Source of the DNA: Succinivibrio sp.
GTDB lineage: Bacteria > Pseudomonadota > Gammaproteobacteria > Enterobacterales > Succinivibrionaceae
Assembly: GCA_017469335.1 (NCBI GenBank)
Contig: JAFUGP010000112.1
Location: forward strand, 17,295 to 81,294
Reading direction: 5' to 3'
DNA length: 64,000 nt
The position numbers and the translations under genes are program-made. Positions within the stretch are counted from its first letter, which is position 1. Each line of letters starts with the position of its first letter. Below the pieces are notes generated by a model. The model searched no databases. It saw only the letters and a program-made list of their open reading frames with translations, and was not told where the DNA came from. Shown here piece after piece: positions 35,305-44,274 of this stretch.

Positions 35305-35862
35305 ATGTCAGAGCAATTCTTTGAGTCGCAAGAGGAACTGCAACGGCAAATCCATGAGGCGGCCTTAGCTCTCAAACAGGCACATTTTGAAAGCGATGCC
35401 ATCTATGCCACGGCCGAGTCTTTGACGGCGGGACTTATCGCCGCCAGCGTGGTGGAAATAGCCGGCAGCTCGGCCTGGTTTGACCGGGGTTTTGTCACCT
35501 ATAACAACAAGGCCAAGCAGGAGATGTTGGGGGTGAGCGACTTCACCCTGGAAAGTCACAGCGAGCTGAGTCTGCAGTGCGTGGCACAAATGGCACAGGG
35601 AGCTCTTCAGCGTTCCGTGGCTCGCATTGCGGTGGCTGTCTCCGGGGTGGCCGGTCCAGACGGGGGCACAGCTCAAAATCCGGTGGGCACGGTGTACCTG
35701 GGCATCTGCCGTCGCGGTGAGTGTCCGGTGGGACAGATTTGCCACTTTCAGGGCTCCAGGCAACAGGTGCGTCTGCAGACCACGCTGGCCGCACTTAAGG
35801 CTCTCTATGCGGCCAGTTACGGTGAGCTCAGCGCGCCGTGGCAGCGCGTGAATGCAGAGTGA
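35305..35862 (+). CDS. pncC: Nicotinamide-nucleotide amidase PncC (CinA C-terminal domain)
   Basis: 185 residues from the ATG at 35305. It deamidates NMN to nicotinate mononucleotide in NAD recycling. The conserved TAESLTAGLIAASVVEIAGSS motif, FDRGFVTYNNKAK and SGVAGPDGGT are present. Its 3' end overlaps the convergent phosphoesterase gene by 35 bp. Confidence 0.93.
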   Translation: MSEQFFESQEELQRQIHEAALALKQAHFESDAIYATAESLTAGLIAASVVEIAGSSAWFDRGFVTYNNKAKQEMLGVSDFTLESHSELSLQCVAQMAQGALQRSVARIAVAVSGVAGPDGGTAQNPVGTVYLGICRRGECPVGQICHFQGSRQQVRLQTTLAALKALYAASYGELSAPWQRVNAE

Positions 35863-36991
35863 TTTCGATCACCTGCGGCGGATCGTCGATACGCAACGCA
35901 AAACCATGCCAGATCATGGTGCCGTTGGAGACGATGACCCGCTCCCTGCCTAACTTATACAATCCCGAGACCATGCCGCCGTTTAAAGCTGCCACCAGGG
36001 TGCGCAGCCCCGGCGCCATGCCGCCGTGAGTGTGACCGGCCAGATAAAGATCCACCTTATCCTGCAGCAGCCTGGCATACTCGGGGTGATGAGAGAGCAG
36101 GATGGTGGGCAGATTGGGATCGGTATCGGACAGCGCCTTATCGAGATTTGGCCCCTCAAAGCCAAAGCGCGCTCCGTCCTTGTCCATCAGGCCTGCCAGA
36201 TTAAACAGCGCCGCGCCGTCCCGGCGTATGGTCACCGCGCGGTTCTCCAGAAATTGAAGACCCTTTTGCTGATAATAATCAAGCCATTGCAGGTAGCCTG
36301 AGTAAAACTCATGGTTGCCGGAAACGGCGTAGACCCCATCGGGAGCCTGCAAGGCGCTGATGGTGGCGGTTTTGTCATCGAGCCTTAAAATCTCTCCGTC
36401 CTGGTAGTCGCCGGCGAGCACGATGAGATCGGGTTTTAAGGCCTGCACCCCCCGGTAGATGTACTCCAAATCTTCTTTGGAGGTAGGGGAGCTGACGTGC
36501 AGATCGGCCAGCAGCACGATGCGGTAGCCCTCGGCCTGAGGCGGAAGCTTATCGATGGTGATGCTGTAACGGGCAAGCTCCGGGCGTGAAAAACCTCCCC
36601 AGGTGCCTACCAGGCCGAACAGCAGCGACAGAGCTATAAAGAGGGTACCCAACACCTGGGAGTGCGGAGAGATGATGTAGGTGGAGAGCCTTAAGGTGAT
36701 GAGCTTGAAGATCACGTTGATGAGATCGCGACCTATGGTGAGCAACAGCAGCATGATGGCGGCAAAGCCCAGTACGTCCACCAGCATGGCCGGATAGCGC
36801 GACAGCAGCGGGTCCATCATGGTTCCGCCGGTAAGGTAGTAAACGTAGAGTTTGCAGCAGCATAAGGATACGACCAGCCCCAGTGGCAGCTTTAAGTACC
36901 ATTTGATGCTCAGAGGCAGCACAAAACGCCACAACAACAGCAGCGCCATGATGAGCGGGTGCAGCCTGAAAAGATAGAAAACAAGATTCAT
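35828..36991 (-). CDS. Membrane-anchored metallophosphoesterase (YkuE/YaeI-like)
   Basis: 387 residues. Several N-terminal membrane helices span about the first 130 residues, then a calcineurin-like domain follows with the metal motifs LLADLHVS, LAGDYQDG, SGNHEFY, LLSHHPEY and LAGHTHGG. The substrate is unknown; relatives include UDP-diacylglucosamine hydrolase-like and other phosphoesterases. CCAGGAG precedes the ATG. It follows anmK after 26 bp on the same strand, so the two may form a cell-envelope-related operon. Confidence 0.85.
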   Translation of the reverse strand: MNLVFYLFRLHPLIMALLLLWRFVLPLSIKWYLKLPLGLVVSLCCCKLYVYYLTGGTMMDPLLSRYPAMLVDVLGFAAIMLLLLTIGRDLINVIFKLITLRLSTYIISPHSQVLGTLFIALSLLFGLVGTWGGFSRPELARYSITIDKLPPQAEGYRIVLLADLHVSSPTSKEDLEYIYRGVQALKPDLIVLAGDYQDGEILRLDDKTATISALQAPDGVYAVSGNHEFYSGYLQWLDYYQQKGLQFLENRAVTIRRDGAALFNLAGLMDKDGARFGFEGPNLDKALSDTDPNLPTILLSHHPEYARLLQDKVDLYLAGHTHGGMAPGLRTLVAALNGGMVSGLYKLGRERVIVSNGTMIWHGFALRIDDPPQVIEITLHSRAATAR

Positions 36992-37017
36992 GACAAAACT
37001 CCTGGGCGCTCTTAGCC

Positions 37018-38202
37018 TTAATTATCAGCGTGGCCCAGGCACTGGTGCTGGTAGTGTCCGTGCAAGGCCGGGGAGAGGGTGCCCAAGATAGAGCACTCCC
37101 GTGCGCCGCTGACTGAGCGCAGATCGGTGGCAATACCCAGGCAACAGCGTCTGGCCAGCCAGGCAAAGGCGGCGCATTCGATGATCTGAGGGTCGATGCC
37201 GCGCTCGGAGCTGATGACGGTTTTAAGGGAATGCTGTGCGGCCAGCTCAGTCAAACGCTCCATTAGCAGGGTATTGAAAGCCCCGCCTCCGCACACGATA
37301 AGGGTGCTGTGCCTGTCTATGGTCCCCGCGGACACAAACTCCGGCAGGTTGTAGAGGGCACTTTGGGCGGTGAGCTCAAGCAGCGTGCGCAGCAGATCCT
37401 GGGCGCGGCGGCGGTTCTCCCGGCAGGATTGCAGCTGCGCGGCGATGAAAGCCGCGCCGAACTCTTCGGTGCCGGTGGATTTGGGGGCGGGACGGCGGAA
37501 ATAGGGGTAACTTAGAAAATGGCTGAGCCAGTCTTCCTGCACCTGTCCTGAGCGGGCTATCTCCCCGTTTTGGTCATAGGGAATGTTAAGCAGGGTGCGG
37601 CAGGTCAGGTCCATCAGAGTATTGGCCGGCCCCGTGTCGTAGCCTTTTAACACCTCTCCCTGAGCGTTGATGACGGTGAGATTGGCGATGCCTCCTAAAT
37701 TCAGCACCAACGCCGCATGATCTTTTTGGGCGAACATGCCGGCGTGGAAAGCCGGGGTCAGCGGTGCGCCTTCCCCGCCGTGGGCCAGATCGGCGGAGCG
37801 GAAATTGCTGACCACGTCAATGCCGGTCAAGGCGGCCAGGTAGGGGGCATTGTCAAGCTGTACCGAAAAGTGCAGATCGGGACGGTGCATCACGGTCTGA
37901 CCGTGCGAGCCGATGGCGATGACCTCCACATTGCTTACCGCGGCGCGGTGCAGCAGCTCGTTTACCACCTCGCGCGAGGCAATGGCCATGAGATTGCCGG
38001 CCCGACCGTAATTGGTAAGATTGGTGCTGTGGCGCTCCAGGCCGGTTAACTCACGCAAAAGCCGCAATTCCAGCGCCCCCCAGGGCCTGGAGGCGTGGGC
38101 GAGCACTTGGGGATAGGGCTGAGTGGAAAAATCAATAAGGCAGCCGTCTAAGGCGTCCATGCTTGTGCCTGACATGAGGCCGATGTAGAGCTCAGAGTTC
38201 AA
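37018..38202 (-). CDS. anmK: Anhydro-N-acetylmuramic acid kinase AnmK
   Basis: 394 residues from a TTG at 38202, which places the conserved IGLMSGTSMDALDGCL six residues in, as in E. coli. The frame extends to an ATG at 38271, but that ATG lies inside a predicted -10 element, so the TTG is preferred. AnmK phosphorylates anhydroMurNAc with ring opening during peptidoglycan recycling. Other motifs are GSHGQTVMH and LNLGGIANLT, and the C-terminal VCGGGAFN. Confidence 0.9.
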   Translation of the reverse strand: MNSELYIGLMSGTSMDALDGCLIDFSTQPYPQVLAHASRPWGALELRLLRELTGLERHSTNLTNYGRAGNLMAIASREVVNELLHRAAVSNVEVIAIGSHGQTVMHRPDLHFSVQLDNAPYLAALTGIDVVSNFRSADLAHGGEGAPLTPAFHAGMFAQKDHAALVLNLGGIANLTVINAQGEVLKGYDTGPANTLMDLTCRTLLNIPYDQNGEIARSGQVQEDWLSHFLSYPYFRRPAPKSTGTEEFGAAFIAAQLQSCRENRRRAQDLLRTLLELTAQSALYNLPEFVSAGTIDRHSTLIVCGGGAFNTLLMERLTELAAQHSLKTVISSERGIDPQIIECAAFAWLARRCCLGIATDLRSVSGARECSILGTLSPALHGHYQHQCLGHADN

Positions 38203-38269
38203 GGGTGCACCATCATGTGAAGAATTTTCTGGAAAAGGAGAGCAAAACTTTGCCCGACAATGATAGGGC

Positions 38270-38278
38270 ATTGTAGCA
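38270..38278 (-). promoter_or_regulatory. Extended -10 promoter for anmK
   Basis: TGCTACAAT on the minus strand (38278-38270). Transcription from here would start near 38263, leaving about 60 nt before the TTG start. Confidence 0.5.
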
Positions 38279-38309
38279 TTATTGGCACTTTTAACTCAGG
38301 CCCGTAAGG

Positions 38310-38337
38310 TTGCAATAATTGGCTTGCTGACTATAAT
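38310..38337 (+). promoter_or_regulatory. Sigma-70-type promoter for tyrS
   Basis: -35 TTGCAA (38310-38315) and perfect -10 TATAAT (38332-38337), 16 bp apart. The leader of about 107 nt contains the palindrome GGCCTCAGGCC and a TGCC/GGCA hairpin. Confidence 0.65.
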
Positions 38338-38450
38338 GTTTTTGCTACATTAAGACCTGGCCTCAGGCCTCGGTTTTCATGGTGCCGAGAAGGCACAGCC
38401 TGGCAGACTGCAATCTAGCCTGCGCAATTACCAAAAGAGGAATATTTGGC

Positions 38451-39662
38451 ATGTCAGCTGACATTGAGAAGGCATTAGAGGAGATCTCCCGCGGCGCCGA
38501 GGAGATCATACCTATTGAGGAACTTAAAAAGAAATTGGAAAGCGGCCGTCAGCTTATCATCAAACTGGGCATGGACCCGACCGCACCCGATCTGCATTTG
38601 GGACACACCGTGATCCTCAATAAGTTGCGCACTTTCCAGAAGCTCGGACACAAGATAGTGCTGGTTATCGGTGATTTTACCGCTGCCATCGGCGATCCCT
38701 CGGGCAAGAACGCCACCCGCCCCGAGCTGCCGCGCGAACAGATCCTGGAGAACGCCAAAACCTATGCCGAACAGGCCTTCAAGATCTTGGATAAGGACCT
38801 GACCGAGATCCGCTACAACTCCGAGTGGAGCGATAAGTTAGGGGCGGCCGGCACCATCCGCCTGGCAGCCAAGCTCACCGTGGCGCGCATGCTCGAGCGC
38901 GATGACTTTGCCAAGCGCTATCAGGAACGTCAGCCCATCTCCATTCACGAGTTTCTCTACCCGTTATTCCAGGGCTATGACAGCGTGGCCTTAAAGGCCG
39001 ATGTGGAACTGGGCGGCACCGATCAGAAATTCAACTTGCTCATGGGGCGGGAGCTGCAAAAAGATCAGGGGATGGAGCCGCAGTGCGTGCTGATGATGCC
39101 GCTGTTGGTGGGGTTGGACGGTGTGATCAAGATGTCCAAATCCAAGGGCAATTACATCGGCGTCACCGAGCAGCCTGAGGAGATGTTAGGCAAGATCATG
39201 TCCATCTCCGATGAGCTGATGTGGAACTACTACACCTTGCTCTCGGCAAAGTCATTGGATGAAATCAACTCCCTGCGCGAGCGCTGCCGCAAAGATGAAT
39301 TAAACCCGCGCGACGCCAAACTGGAGTTGGGACGTGAGATAGTCGCGCGCTATCACGGTGAGGATGAAGCGCAGCGGGCCCTGGAGGGCTTTAAAAATCA
39401 GTTCTCCGCCGGGGCGCTGCCCGAGGACATGCCAAAGCTGACCCTAAATTCACGCAGCATTCCCAATCTGCTCAAGGACGCGGGGCTGTGTAAATCCACC
39501 TCCGAGGCCATGCGTCTTATCGAACAGCATGCAGTAAAATGTGAAGGCAGGGTAATAGCCTCCAAAGGCGAGGGAGTCCCCGCCGGTGAGGCGGTCTGGC
39601 AGGTGGGCAAGCGCCGCTATGCCCGCATTACGCTGCAAAGCCCCATCGAGGCGCAGAGCTGA
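38451..39662 (+). CDS. tyrS: Tyrosyl-tRNA synthetase TyrS
   Basis: 403 residues from the ATG at 38451, with AGAGGAA upstream. Class I synthetase: HLGH signature in [22 protein letters not shown] in [14 protein letters not shown], and a C-terminal S4 RNA-binding domain ([20 protein letters not shown]). The length and HIGH-region form match the roughly 400-residue TyrS type of Pseudomonas more than the 424-residue E. coli one. rpiA follows after 20 bp. Confidence 0.96.
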   Translation: MSADIEKALEEISRGAEEIIPIEELKKKLESGRQLIIKLGMDPTAPDLHLGHTVILNKLRTFQKLGHKIVLVIGDFTAAIGDPSGKNATRPELPREQILENAKTYAEQAFKILDKDLTEIRYNSEWSDKLGAAGTIRLAAKLTVARMLERDDFAKRYQERQPISIHEFLYPLFQGYDSVALKADVELGGTDQKFNLLMGRELQKDQGMEPQCVLMMPLLVGLDGVIKMSKSKGNYIGVTEQPEEMLGKIMSISDELMWNYYTLLSAKSLDEINSLRERCRKDELNPRDAKLELGREIVARYHGEDEAQRALEGFKNQFSAGALPEDMPKLTLNSRSIPNLLKDAGLCKSTSEAMRLIEQHAVKCEGRVIASKGEGVPAGEAVWQVGKRRYARITLQSPIEAQS

Positions 39663-39682
39663 CACATACGTGAGGGAATGAC

Positions 39683-40357
39683 ATGAAATCGCAGGACGAA
39701 CTTAAGGTACTGGTGGCGCGTGAGGCGCTGCGCTTTGTCCCCAAGAGCGGGGTGCTGGGCGTGGGCAGCGGCTCGACCGTGGTCAAGTTCATTGAGCAGA
39801 TGCAGGAGAACAAGGTGCTCCCGGAGGCGGCGGTCAGCAGTTCCAACAAGACCACGCAGCTTTTGACCGAGTTGGGCGTCAAGGTACTCGATCCCAACGA
39901 GGTCACGGATTATGAGGTCTACATTGACGGCGCCGATGAAGTCGATCCCAAGTTCCGCCTGATCAAGGGGGGCGGGGCCTGCCTGACGCGCGAGAAGATC
40001 CTCACTTCCATGGCGGCAAAATTTGTGTGCATCGTCGATCAGTCCAAGATGGTACAGGAACTGGGCAAGTTCCCGCTGCCGGTGGAGGTCATCCCCATGG
40101 CCCGCGAGAAAGTTGCCAGGGTGCTCAAGGAGATCACCGGCGGCAGACCGGTACTGCGAGAGGGCTGCGTAACCGACAACCAGTGCGAGATCCTGGACGT
40201 GCACGATTTGCGCATTCAGGATCCGGCGGCCCTGGAGAGCGCCATCAACAATATTCCCGGGGTGGTGACGGTAGGGCTGTTTGCCCGGCGCGGTGCCGAT
40301 GTGGTGCTCTATGCCACTGAGCACGAAGTCAAGGAAATCAAGGCCTCCCAGGCCTAG
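39683..40357 (+). CDS. rpiA: Ribose-5-phosphate isomerase A
   Basis: 224 residues. It interconverts ribose-5-phosphate and ribulose-5-phosphate. GVLGVGSGSTV near 29, YIDGADEVDPKFRLIKGGGACLTREKI with catalytic Asp and Lys, and VVTVGLF near the end are all conserved. The ATG is preceded by GAGGGAATG. Likely co-transcribed with tyrS. Confidence 0.96.
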   Translation: MKSQDELKVLVAREALRFVPKSGVLGVGSGSTVVKFIEQMQENKVLPEAAVSSSNKTTQLLTELGVKVLDPNEVTDYEVYIDGADEVDPKFRLIKGGGACLTREKILTSMAAKFVCIVDQSKMVQELGKFPLPVEVIPMAREKVARVLKEITGGRPVLREGCVTDNQCEILDVHDLRIQDPAALESAINNIPGVVTVGLFARRGADVVLYATEHEVKEIKASQA

Positions 40358-40505
40358 CCTAAGATGCCCTCACCTAAGGCTGCCGGTGCTGCCGCACGAG
40401 TGTTCTCTGGGGAGAAAAAAGTGCGCTTAAAAATTCTGAAAACTTGACGATATACATCTTAGCGAACGGAAAACTTCTGTAAAATGGAGCTTGCAGGAGG
40501 AATCA

Positions 40506-40931
40506 ATGTACGGACGTAACTTACGAGCCTACAAGAAAACCAATCTTGAAGCAGAGCTGTCGGTGGCCGATCCTCACCGCATCATTCAGATGATGTTTGA
40601 GGGACTGCTGCAGCGCCTCTCCCAGGCCAAGGGAGCCATCGAGCGTAAGGACTTTGCCTATAAGTCCGACCGTATCTCCAAGGCCGTGGGCATCATCAAC
40701 GGGCTGCAGATGTCCCTGGACCGCAGCAAAGATCCCGAGTTGGGCGATCGCATGTCCGCCTTGTACACCTATATGAAAGAGCGCCTTAATGTGGCCACCA
40801 CCACATTGGAGACCGCGCCCATCGATGAGGTGATCAAGCTGGTGATGCCGATTAAGCAGGCTTGGGACAGCATCCCCGAGAATATCAAGCAGGAGACCAA
40901 CGCCAAGATCCTGCAAAGCAGGCAGCCTTAG
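40506..40931 (+). CDS. fliS: Flagellar export chaperone FliS
   Basis: 141 residues from ATG 40506 with AGGAGGAA just upstream. FliS binds the C-terminus of flagellin and prevents premature polymerisation. The N-terminal Y-x-x-N-L-R-AYKKT motif and the DPHRIIQMMFEGLLQRL helix are diagnostic. It lies alone, away from fliD and fliC, and ends before a strong bidirectional terminator. Confidence 0.92.
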   Translation: MYGRNLRAYKKTNLEAELSVADPHRIIQMMFEGLLQRLSQAKGAIERKDFAYKSDRISKAVGIINGLQMSLDRSKDPELGDRMSALYTYMKERLNVATTTLETAPIDEVIKLVMPIKQAWDSIPENIKQETNAKILQSRQP

Positions 40932-40970
40932 CCGGTCTGTAGTTAACCACCTTTCTCTCTCTGTAAATAA

Positions 40971-40999
40971 AGCCCTGCCAAATTGGCAGGGCTGTTTTG
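40971..40999. terminator. Terminator between fliS and pykF
   Basis: AGCCCTGCCA-aat-TGGCAGGGCT is a perfect 10-bp stem followed by gTTTT on the plus strand; on the minus strand TTTATTTAC follows the stem, so it can serve both convergent genes. Confidence 0.85.
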
Positions 41000-41056
41000 A
41001 TCTTGTTGACCTCACCCCGGGGCTTTTTGACCTGCCCGGGGCAGGGGTGCGGGTTG

Positions 41057-42475
41057 TCAGTCGATGGTGTGCACCGATACGGTATTGGTGGTGCCTGAGG
41101 GTACCAACGCGCCGTTGACCATGATGACGGTATCCCCGCGTTTGGCCAGACCCAGCTCCACGGCCAGTTTCTTGCCTAACCTGAAGAACTCATCGGTGGA
41201 ATTGATGCGCTCCACCAGCTGCGGCTGCACTCCGCGCACCAGGCACAGCTGCCGGGCAGTCTTGATCAGCGGTGTCAGGGCCAATACGTGACTGGTGGGG
41301 AAATATTTGCGGATATTGCGCGCCGAAGTGCCGTGCTCGGTGGCCACCACGATGAGCGGGGCCTTCAGGGTTTCGGAGGCCTCCACGGCGGCGATGCAGA
41401 CGGCATCTGAGATCCCTACCGGGGCGTTGTGCTCATTGGGATCGTCGATACGTGCAGGGATCTCCCAGTCGGTGCGCAGGCAGATGTTGTTCATGGTGCT
41501 CACGGCCTCGCGCGGGTATTTGCCCTTGGCTGACTCGCCGGAGAGCATCACCGCGTCGGTGCCGTCCAGGATGGCGTTGGCCACGTCACCGGCCTCGGCA
41601 CGGGTGGGACGCGGGTTCTTGATCATGGAATCGAGCATCTGCGTGGCGGTGATTACGGTCTTGCCCACCTCATTGCAGCGTTTGATGATGTGCTTCTGGG
41701 CAAAGATTACCTCCTGCGCGGGGATCTCCACACCCATGTCGCCGCGGGCCACCATGATGCCGTCGGCGGTGGCCAGGATGTCCTCGAAGTTGTCAAGACC
41801 TTCCTGGTTTTCAATCTTGCAGATGATCTTGATGTCCTGCCCGCCGTGCGCGTCCAGAAACTCGCGGATGTCCAGCACGTCGCGGCGGCTGCGCGTAAAC
41901 GAAGCGGCCACGAAATCGACCTTGCGCTCGATGCCGAAGAGCAGATCCTTTTTGTCCTTCTCCGACATGAAGGGCATGGAGATATGGGTATTGGGCAGGT
42001 TCACGCCCTTGTGCTCGCCCAGCATGCCGTTGTTGAGCACCTCGCATTCCACCTCGGTTTCGGAGGTGGAGACGACCTTCATGCCGATGAGACCGTCATC
42101 GAGCAGTACGGTGTCGCCTCGGCGCAGATCTTTGGCGAAATTGGGGTAGGTTACGCTGATGCGCTCACTGTTGCCCACTACCGAGGAGTCGGTGGTGATG
42201 GTGAGCTTCTGCCCGGTTTTGAGCTCCACATCATTGCCGCCTTCGAGCTTGCAGGTGCGGATCTCCGGACCCTTGGTGTCCAGCACCACCGCGAAGACCT
42301 TGCCGGTATCGCGCATGATCTGCTCGATGGTGTCGATTCTGCGGCCGTGCTCCTCGTAGTCGCCATGGGAGAAATTAAGACGCATGACGTTCATGCCGTT
42401 GTTGAGCAAAGCTTCCATCATTTCGCGGGATTCGGTCTTCGGACCGATGGTGCAGACAATTTTGGTTTTCTTCAT
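41057..42475 (-). CDS. pykF: Pyruvate kinase I (PykF type)
   Basis: 472 residues from the ATG at 42475, matching the [16 protein letters not shown] start of PykF; the frame opens 22 codons earlier without family sequence. It converts phosphoenolpyruvate and ADP to pyruvate and ATP. Catalytic motifs include [40 protein letters not shown] and TATQMLDSM. The C-terminus ends [15 protein letters not shown]. Next to frdABCD it marks the PEP node of fermentative metabolism. Confidence 0.96.
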   Translation of the reverse strand: MKKTKIVCTIGPKTESREMMEALLNNGMNVMRLNFSHGDYEEHGRRIDTIEQIMRDTGKVFAVVLDTKGPEIRTCKLEGGNDVELKTGQKLTITTDSSVVGNSERISVTYPNFAKDLRRGDTVLLDDGLIGMKVVSTSETEVECEVLNNGMLGEHKGVNLPNTHISMPFMSEKDKKDLLFGIERKVDFVAASFTRSRRDVLDIREFLDAHGGQDIKIICKIENQEGLDNFEDILATADGIMVARGDMGVEIPAQEVIFAQKHIIKRCNEVGKTVITATQMLDSMIKNPRPTRAEAGDVANAILDGTDAVMLSGESAKGKYPREAVSTMNNICLRTDWEIPARIDDPNEHNAPVGISDAVCIAAVEASETLKAPLIVVATEHGTSARNIRKYFPTSHVLALTPLIKTARQLCLVRGVQPQLVERINSTDEFFRLGKKLAVELGLAKRGDTVIMVNGALVPSGTTNTVSVHTID

Positions 42476-42583
42476 AAGCATGTGGGCGGCGGAGCGAGCG
42501 GCCGCTTGTCCTCCAAGAAAGGTGTGGGGCGCCTTGGGCACTGTGGCCGCCGCGCCTGAAATAAGAGTTTTAAAGCGTGAAAA

Positions 42584-42592
42584 ATTATAGCA
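42584..42592 (-). promoter_or_regulatory. Extended -10 promoter for pykF
   Basis: TGCTATAAT on the minus strand (42592-42584), a perfect extended -10 with the full TATAAT hexamer, about 110 bp before the pykF ATG. Confidence 0.6.
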
Positions 42593-42633
42593 GAGGGTGC
42601 TTTTTCAATAAGCTGATCTTGGGGGCAAATCAA

Positions 42634-42664
42634 AATAAAAAGGCCATGCGGAGCATGACCTTTT
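42634..42664 (-). terminator. Terminator of the frd operon
   Basis: Read on the minus strand, AAAAGG-t-CATGC-tcc-GCATG-g-CCTTTTT followed by ATTTTG forms a stem with one mismatch and a U-rich tail, about 28 bp after the frdD stop. Confidence 0.85.
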
Positions 42665-42691
42665 GTGTGATTTGTGATCTTCTAACAGATG

Positions 42692-43069
42692 CTAGAAGAG
42701 TCTGACGTAAATGAGCAGCTGCAGCCCCAGGCAGATGAAGGAGATCGCCGCGGCCGCGCCGTACGCTGCGAACCAGAACAGTTTGGAGTGTATGCCAAAG
42801 TCATGGGTCGAGTGATACATACGGTGCAGAGCGTAGAAGCTGAGCATGAACACCACGCCGAACAAAATAAGGCTGAGCAGCCAGTTCGAGAGCAGGCCGC
42901 TGACCTGCTCATAGCTGAGCAGACCATCATTGATGGACGGGGAGATCAGCCCGGCGACAATCATAATCACCAAAATCGCCGGAAGCACAATGGCAGCAAT
43001 CATGCCGCCGCCGCCGAACATGAGCCAGTAAATGGGTTCATCCGAGCGGGTAGGAAGAGTCTGATGCAT
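42692..43069 (-). CDS. frdD: Fumarate reductase membrane subunit D
   Basis: 125 residues with three membrane helices. FrdD with FrdC anchors the FrdAB catalytic pair and carries the menaquinol site. The start DEPIYWLMFGGGGMIAA resembles E. coli FrdD (residues P and W of the quinone region). It is the last gene of the operon and is followed by a terminator. Confidence 0.93.
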   Translation of the reverse strand: MHQTLPTRSDEPIYWLMFGGGGMIAAIVLPAILVIMIVAGLISPSINDGLLSYEQVSGLLSNWLLSLILFGVVFMLSFYALHRMYHSTHDFGIHSKLFWFAAYGAAAAISFICLGLQLLIYVRLF

Positions 43070-43082
43070 GATATGTCCTCCT

Positions 43083-43517
43083 TTACATAGTGGCGAAAGC
43101 GGCGACCAGTATCACCACCGTGGCACCGGCCACGGCACAGTACAGGCCGATCTTGGTAACGGCATCCGGAACACGCTCAGTGCTGTTCTTGTTCATGAAC
43201 AGTCTGACCGCCTTCGGCATGAGGTTGAACCAGGTGATCATGTGGAAGATCTGTGCCCCCAGGGCCAGGATGTTCAACAAAATGATCACCGGATTGCCCA
43301 GGAAGGAGCGTACCCACCACATGTAGCACTGCGGATCGCCGTCAGTGGACAGGGCGAACATAAAAACGCCAAACACGATCTCCAAGGTGGCGAACAGCGC
43401 CATTACGGCGGTGCCCTCACGCAGCATGTACTTGGTGTAGAAGGGATTCTTCAGCCACCAGGTTGTAGCGGAAACCGGACGGATGTAAGGCTTACGGAAA
43501 GATTTTGCTTCGCTCAT
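43083..43517 (-). CDS. frdC: Fumarate reductase membrane subunit C
   Basis: 144 residues. The N-terminal KPYIRPVSATTWWLKNPFY matches FrdC (RKPYVRPMTSTWWKKLPFY in E. coli). Three membrane helices follow, with the quinol-side glutamate region in the first. It overlaps no neighbour; frdB ends 4 bp upstream and frdD starts 13 bp downstream. Confidence 0.94.
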   Translation of the reverse strand: MSEAKSFRKPYIRPVSATTWWLKNPFYTKYMLREGTAVMALFATLEIVFGVFMFALSTDGDPQCYMWWVRSFLGNPVIILLNILALGAQIFHMITWFNLMPKAVRLFMNKNSTERVPDAVTKIGLYCAVAGATVVILVAAFATM

Positions 43518-43521
43518 TTCA

Positions 43522-44274
43522 TTACTCCGGCTTGAACATTTTTATGACAAAGTCCGTAGCACTCATCTTCTTGCCCAGCTGAATGGCAGAGGACGGGTCG
43601 ACGTGCTTCGGACAGACCTCGGAGCAGTAGCCCACGAACGTGCAGCTCCAGGCGCCTTCCTCGGCGTTGAGGTGCGGCAGACGCTGCTTCTTGCCCGAGT
43701 CGCGGTTGTCGATGTTGTAGCGGTACAGCAAGGTCAGCGCGGCCGGACCGATGAACTCGGGGTTGATGCGGTACTGCGGGCAGGCGGCGTAGCAGCAGCC
43801 GCAGTTGATGCACTGCGCGAACTGCAAATAGGCCTCCATCTGCTGCGGAGTCTGCTTGAAGTTCTGATTGAGCGGCATCTTGGCATCTTTCTCGGAGGGA
43901 ATGATGTAGGGCTTGATGCGCTCGATTTTCTCGATGAGATCGGACAGATCGACCACCAGATCGCGCTCCACCGGGAAATTGGCCAGCGGCTCAATGAGCA
44001 TCTCCTTGCCCTCGTAGTCACGCAGGAAGGTTTTGCAGGCCAAGTGCGGCACATTGTTGACCATCATGGCGCAGGAACCGCACACCGCCATACGGCAGGA
44101 CCAGCGGAACGACAGGCTCGGCTCGAAGTTGTCCTTGATGTGGAACAGCGCTTCAAGCAGAGAGGTGCCATGATGATAGGGCACGTTGAAGGTCTGGTAG
44201 AACGGCTCTTTATCCTGCTCCGGACGATAGCGGAGCACAGTCATTCTCATGGTTTTTTGCTGCATGTCTTCCAT
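43522..44274 (-). CDS. frdB: Fumarate reductase iron-sulfur subunit B
   Basis: 250 residues. The [2Fe-2S] ligands are in [15 protein letters not shown]...LAC, the [4Fe-4S] and [3Fe-4S] ligands in [12 protein letters not shown] and [17 protein letters not shown]. It passes electrons from menaquinol through FrdCD to the FrdA flavin. The start codon abuts the frdA stop without a gap, so translation is probably coupled. Confidence 0.96.
   Translation of the reverse strand: MEDMQQKTMRMTVLRYRPEQDKEPFYQTFNVPYHHGTSLLEALFHIKDNFEPSLSFRWSCRMAVCGSCAMMVNNVPHLACKTFLRDYEGKEMLIEPLANFPVERDLVVDLSDLIEKIERIKPYIIPSEKDAKMPLNQNFKQTPQQMEAYLQFAQCINCGCCYAACPQYRINPEFIGPAALTLLYRYNIDNRDSGKKQRLPHLNAEEGAWSCTFVGYCSEVCPKHVDPSSAIQLGKKMSATDFVIKMFKPE

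Noticed and set aside
38203..38271. N-terminal extension of AnmK to the ATG at 38271
   Set aside because: The ATG lies within a predicted extended -10 and the added residues have no counterpart in the family.
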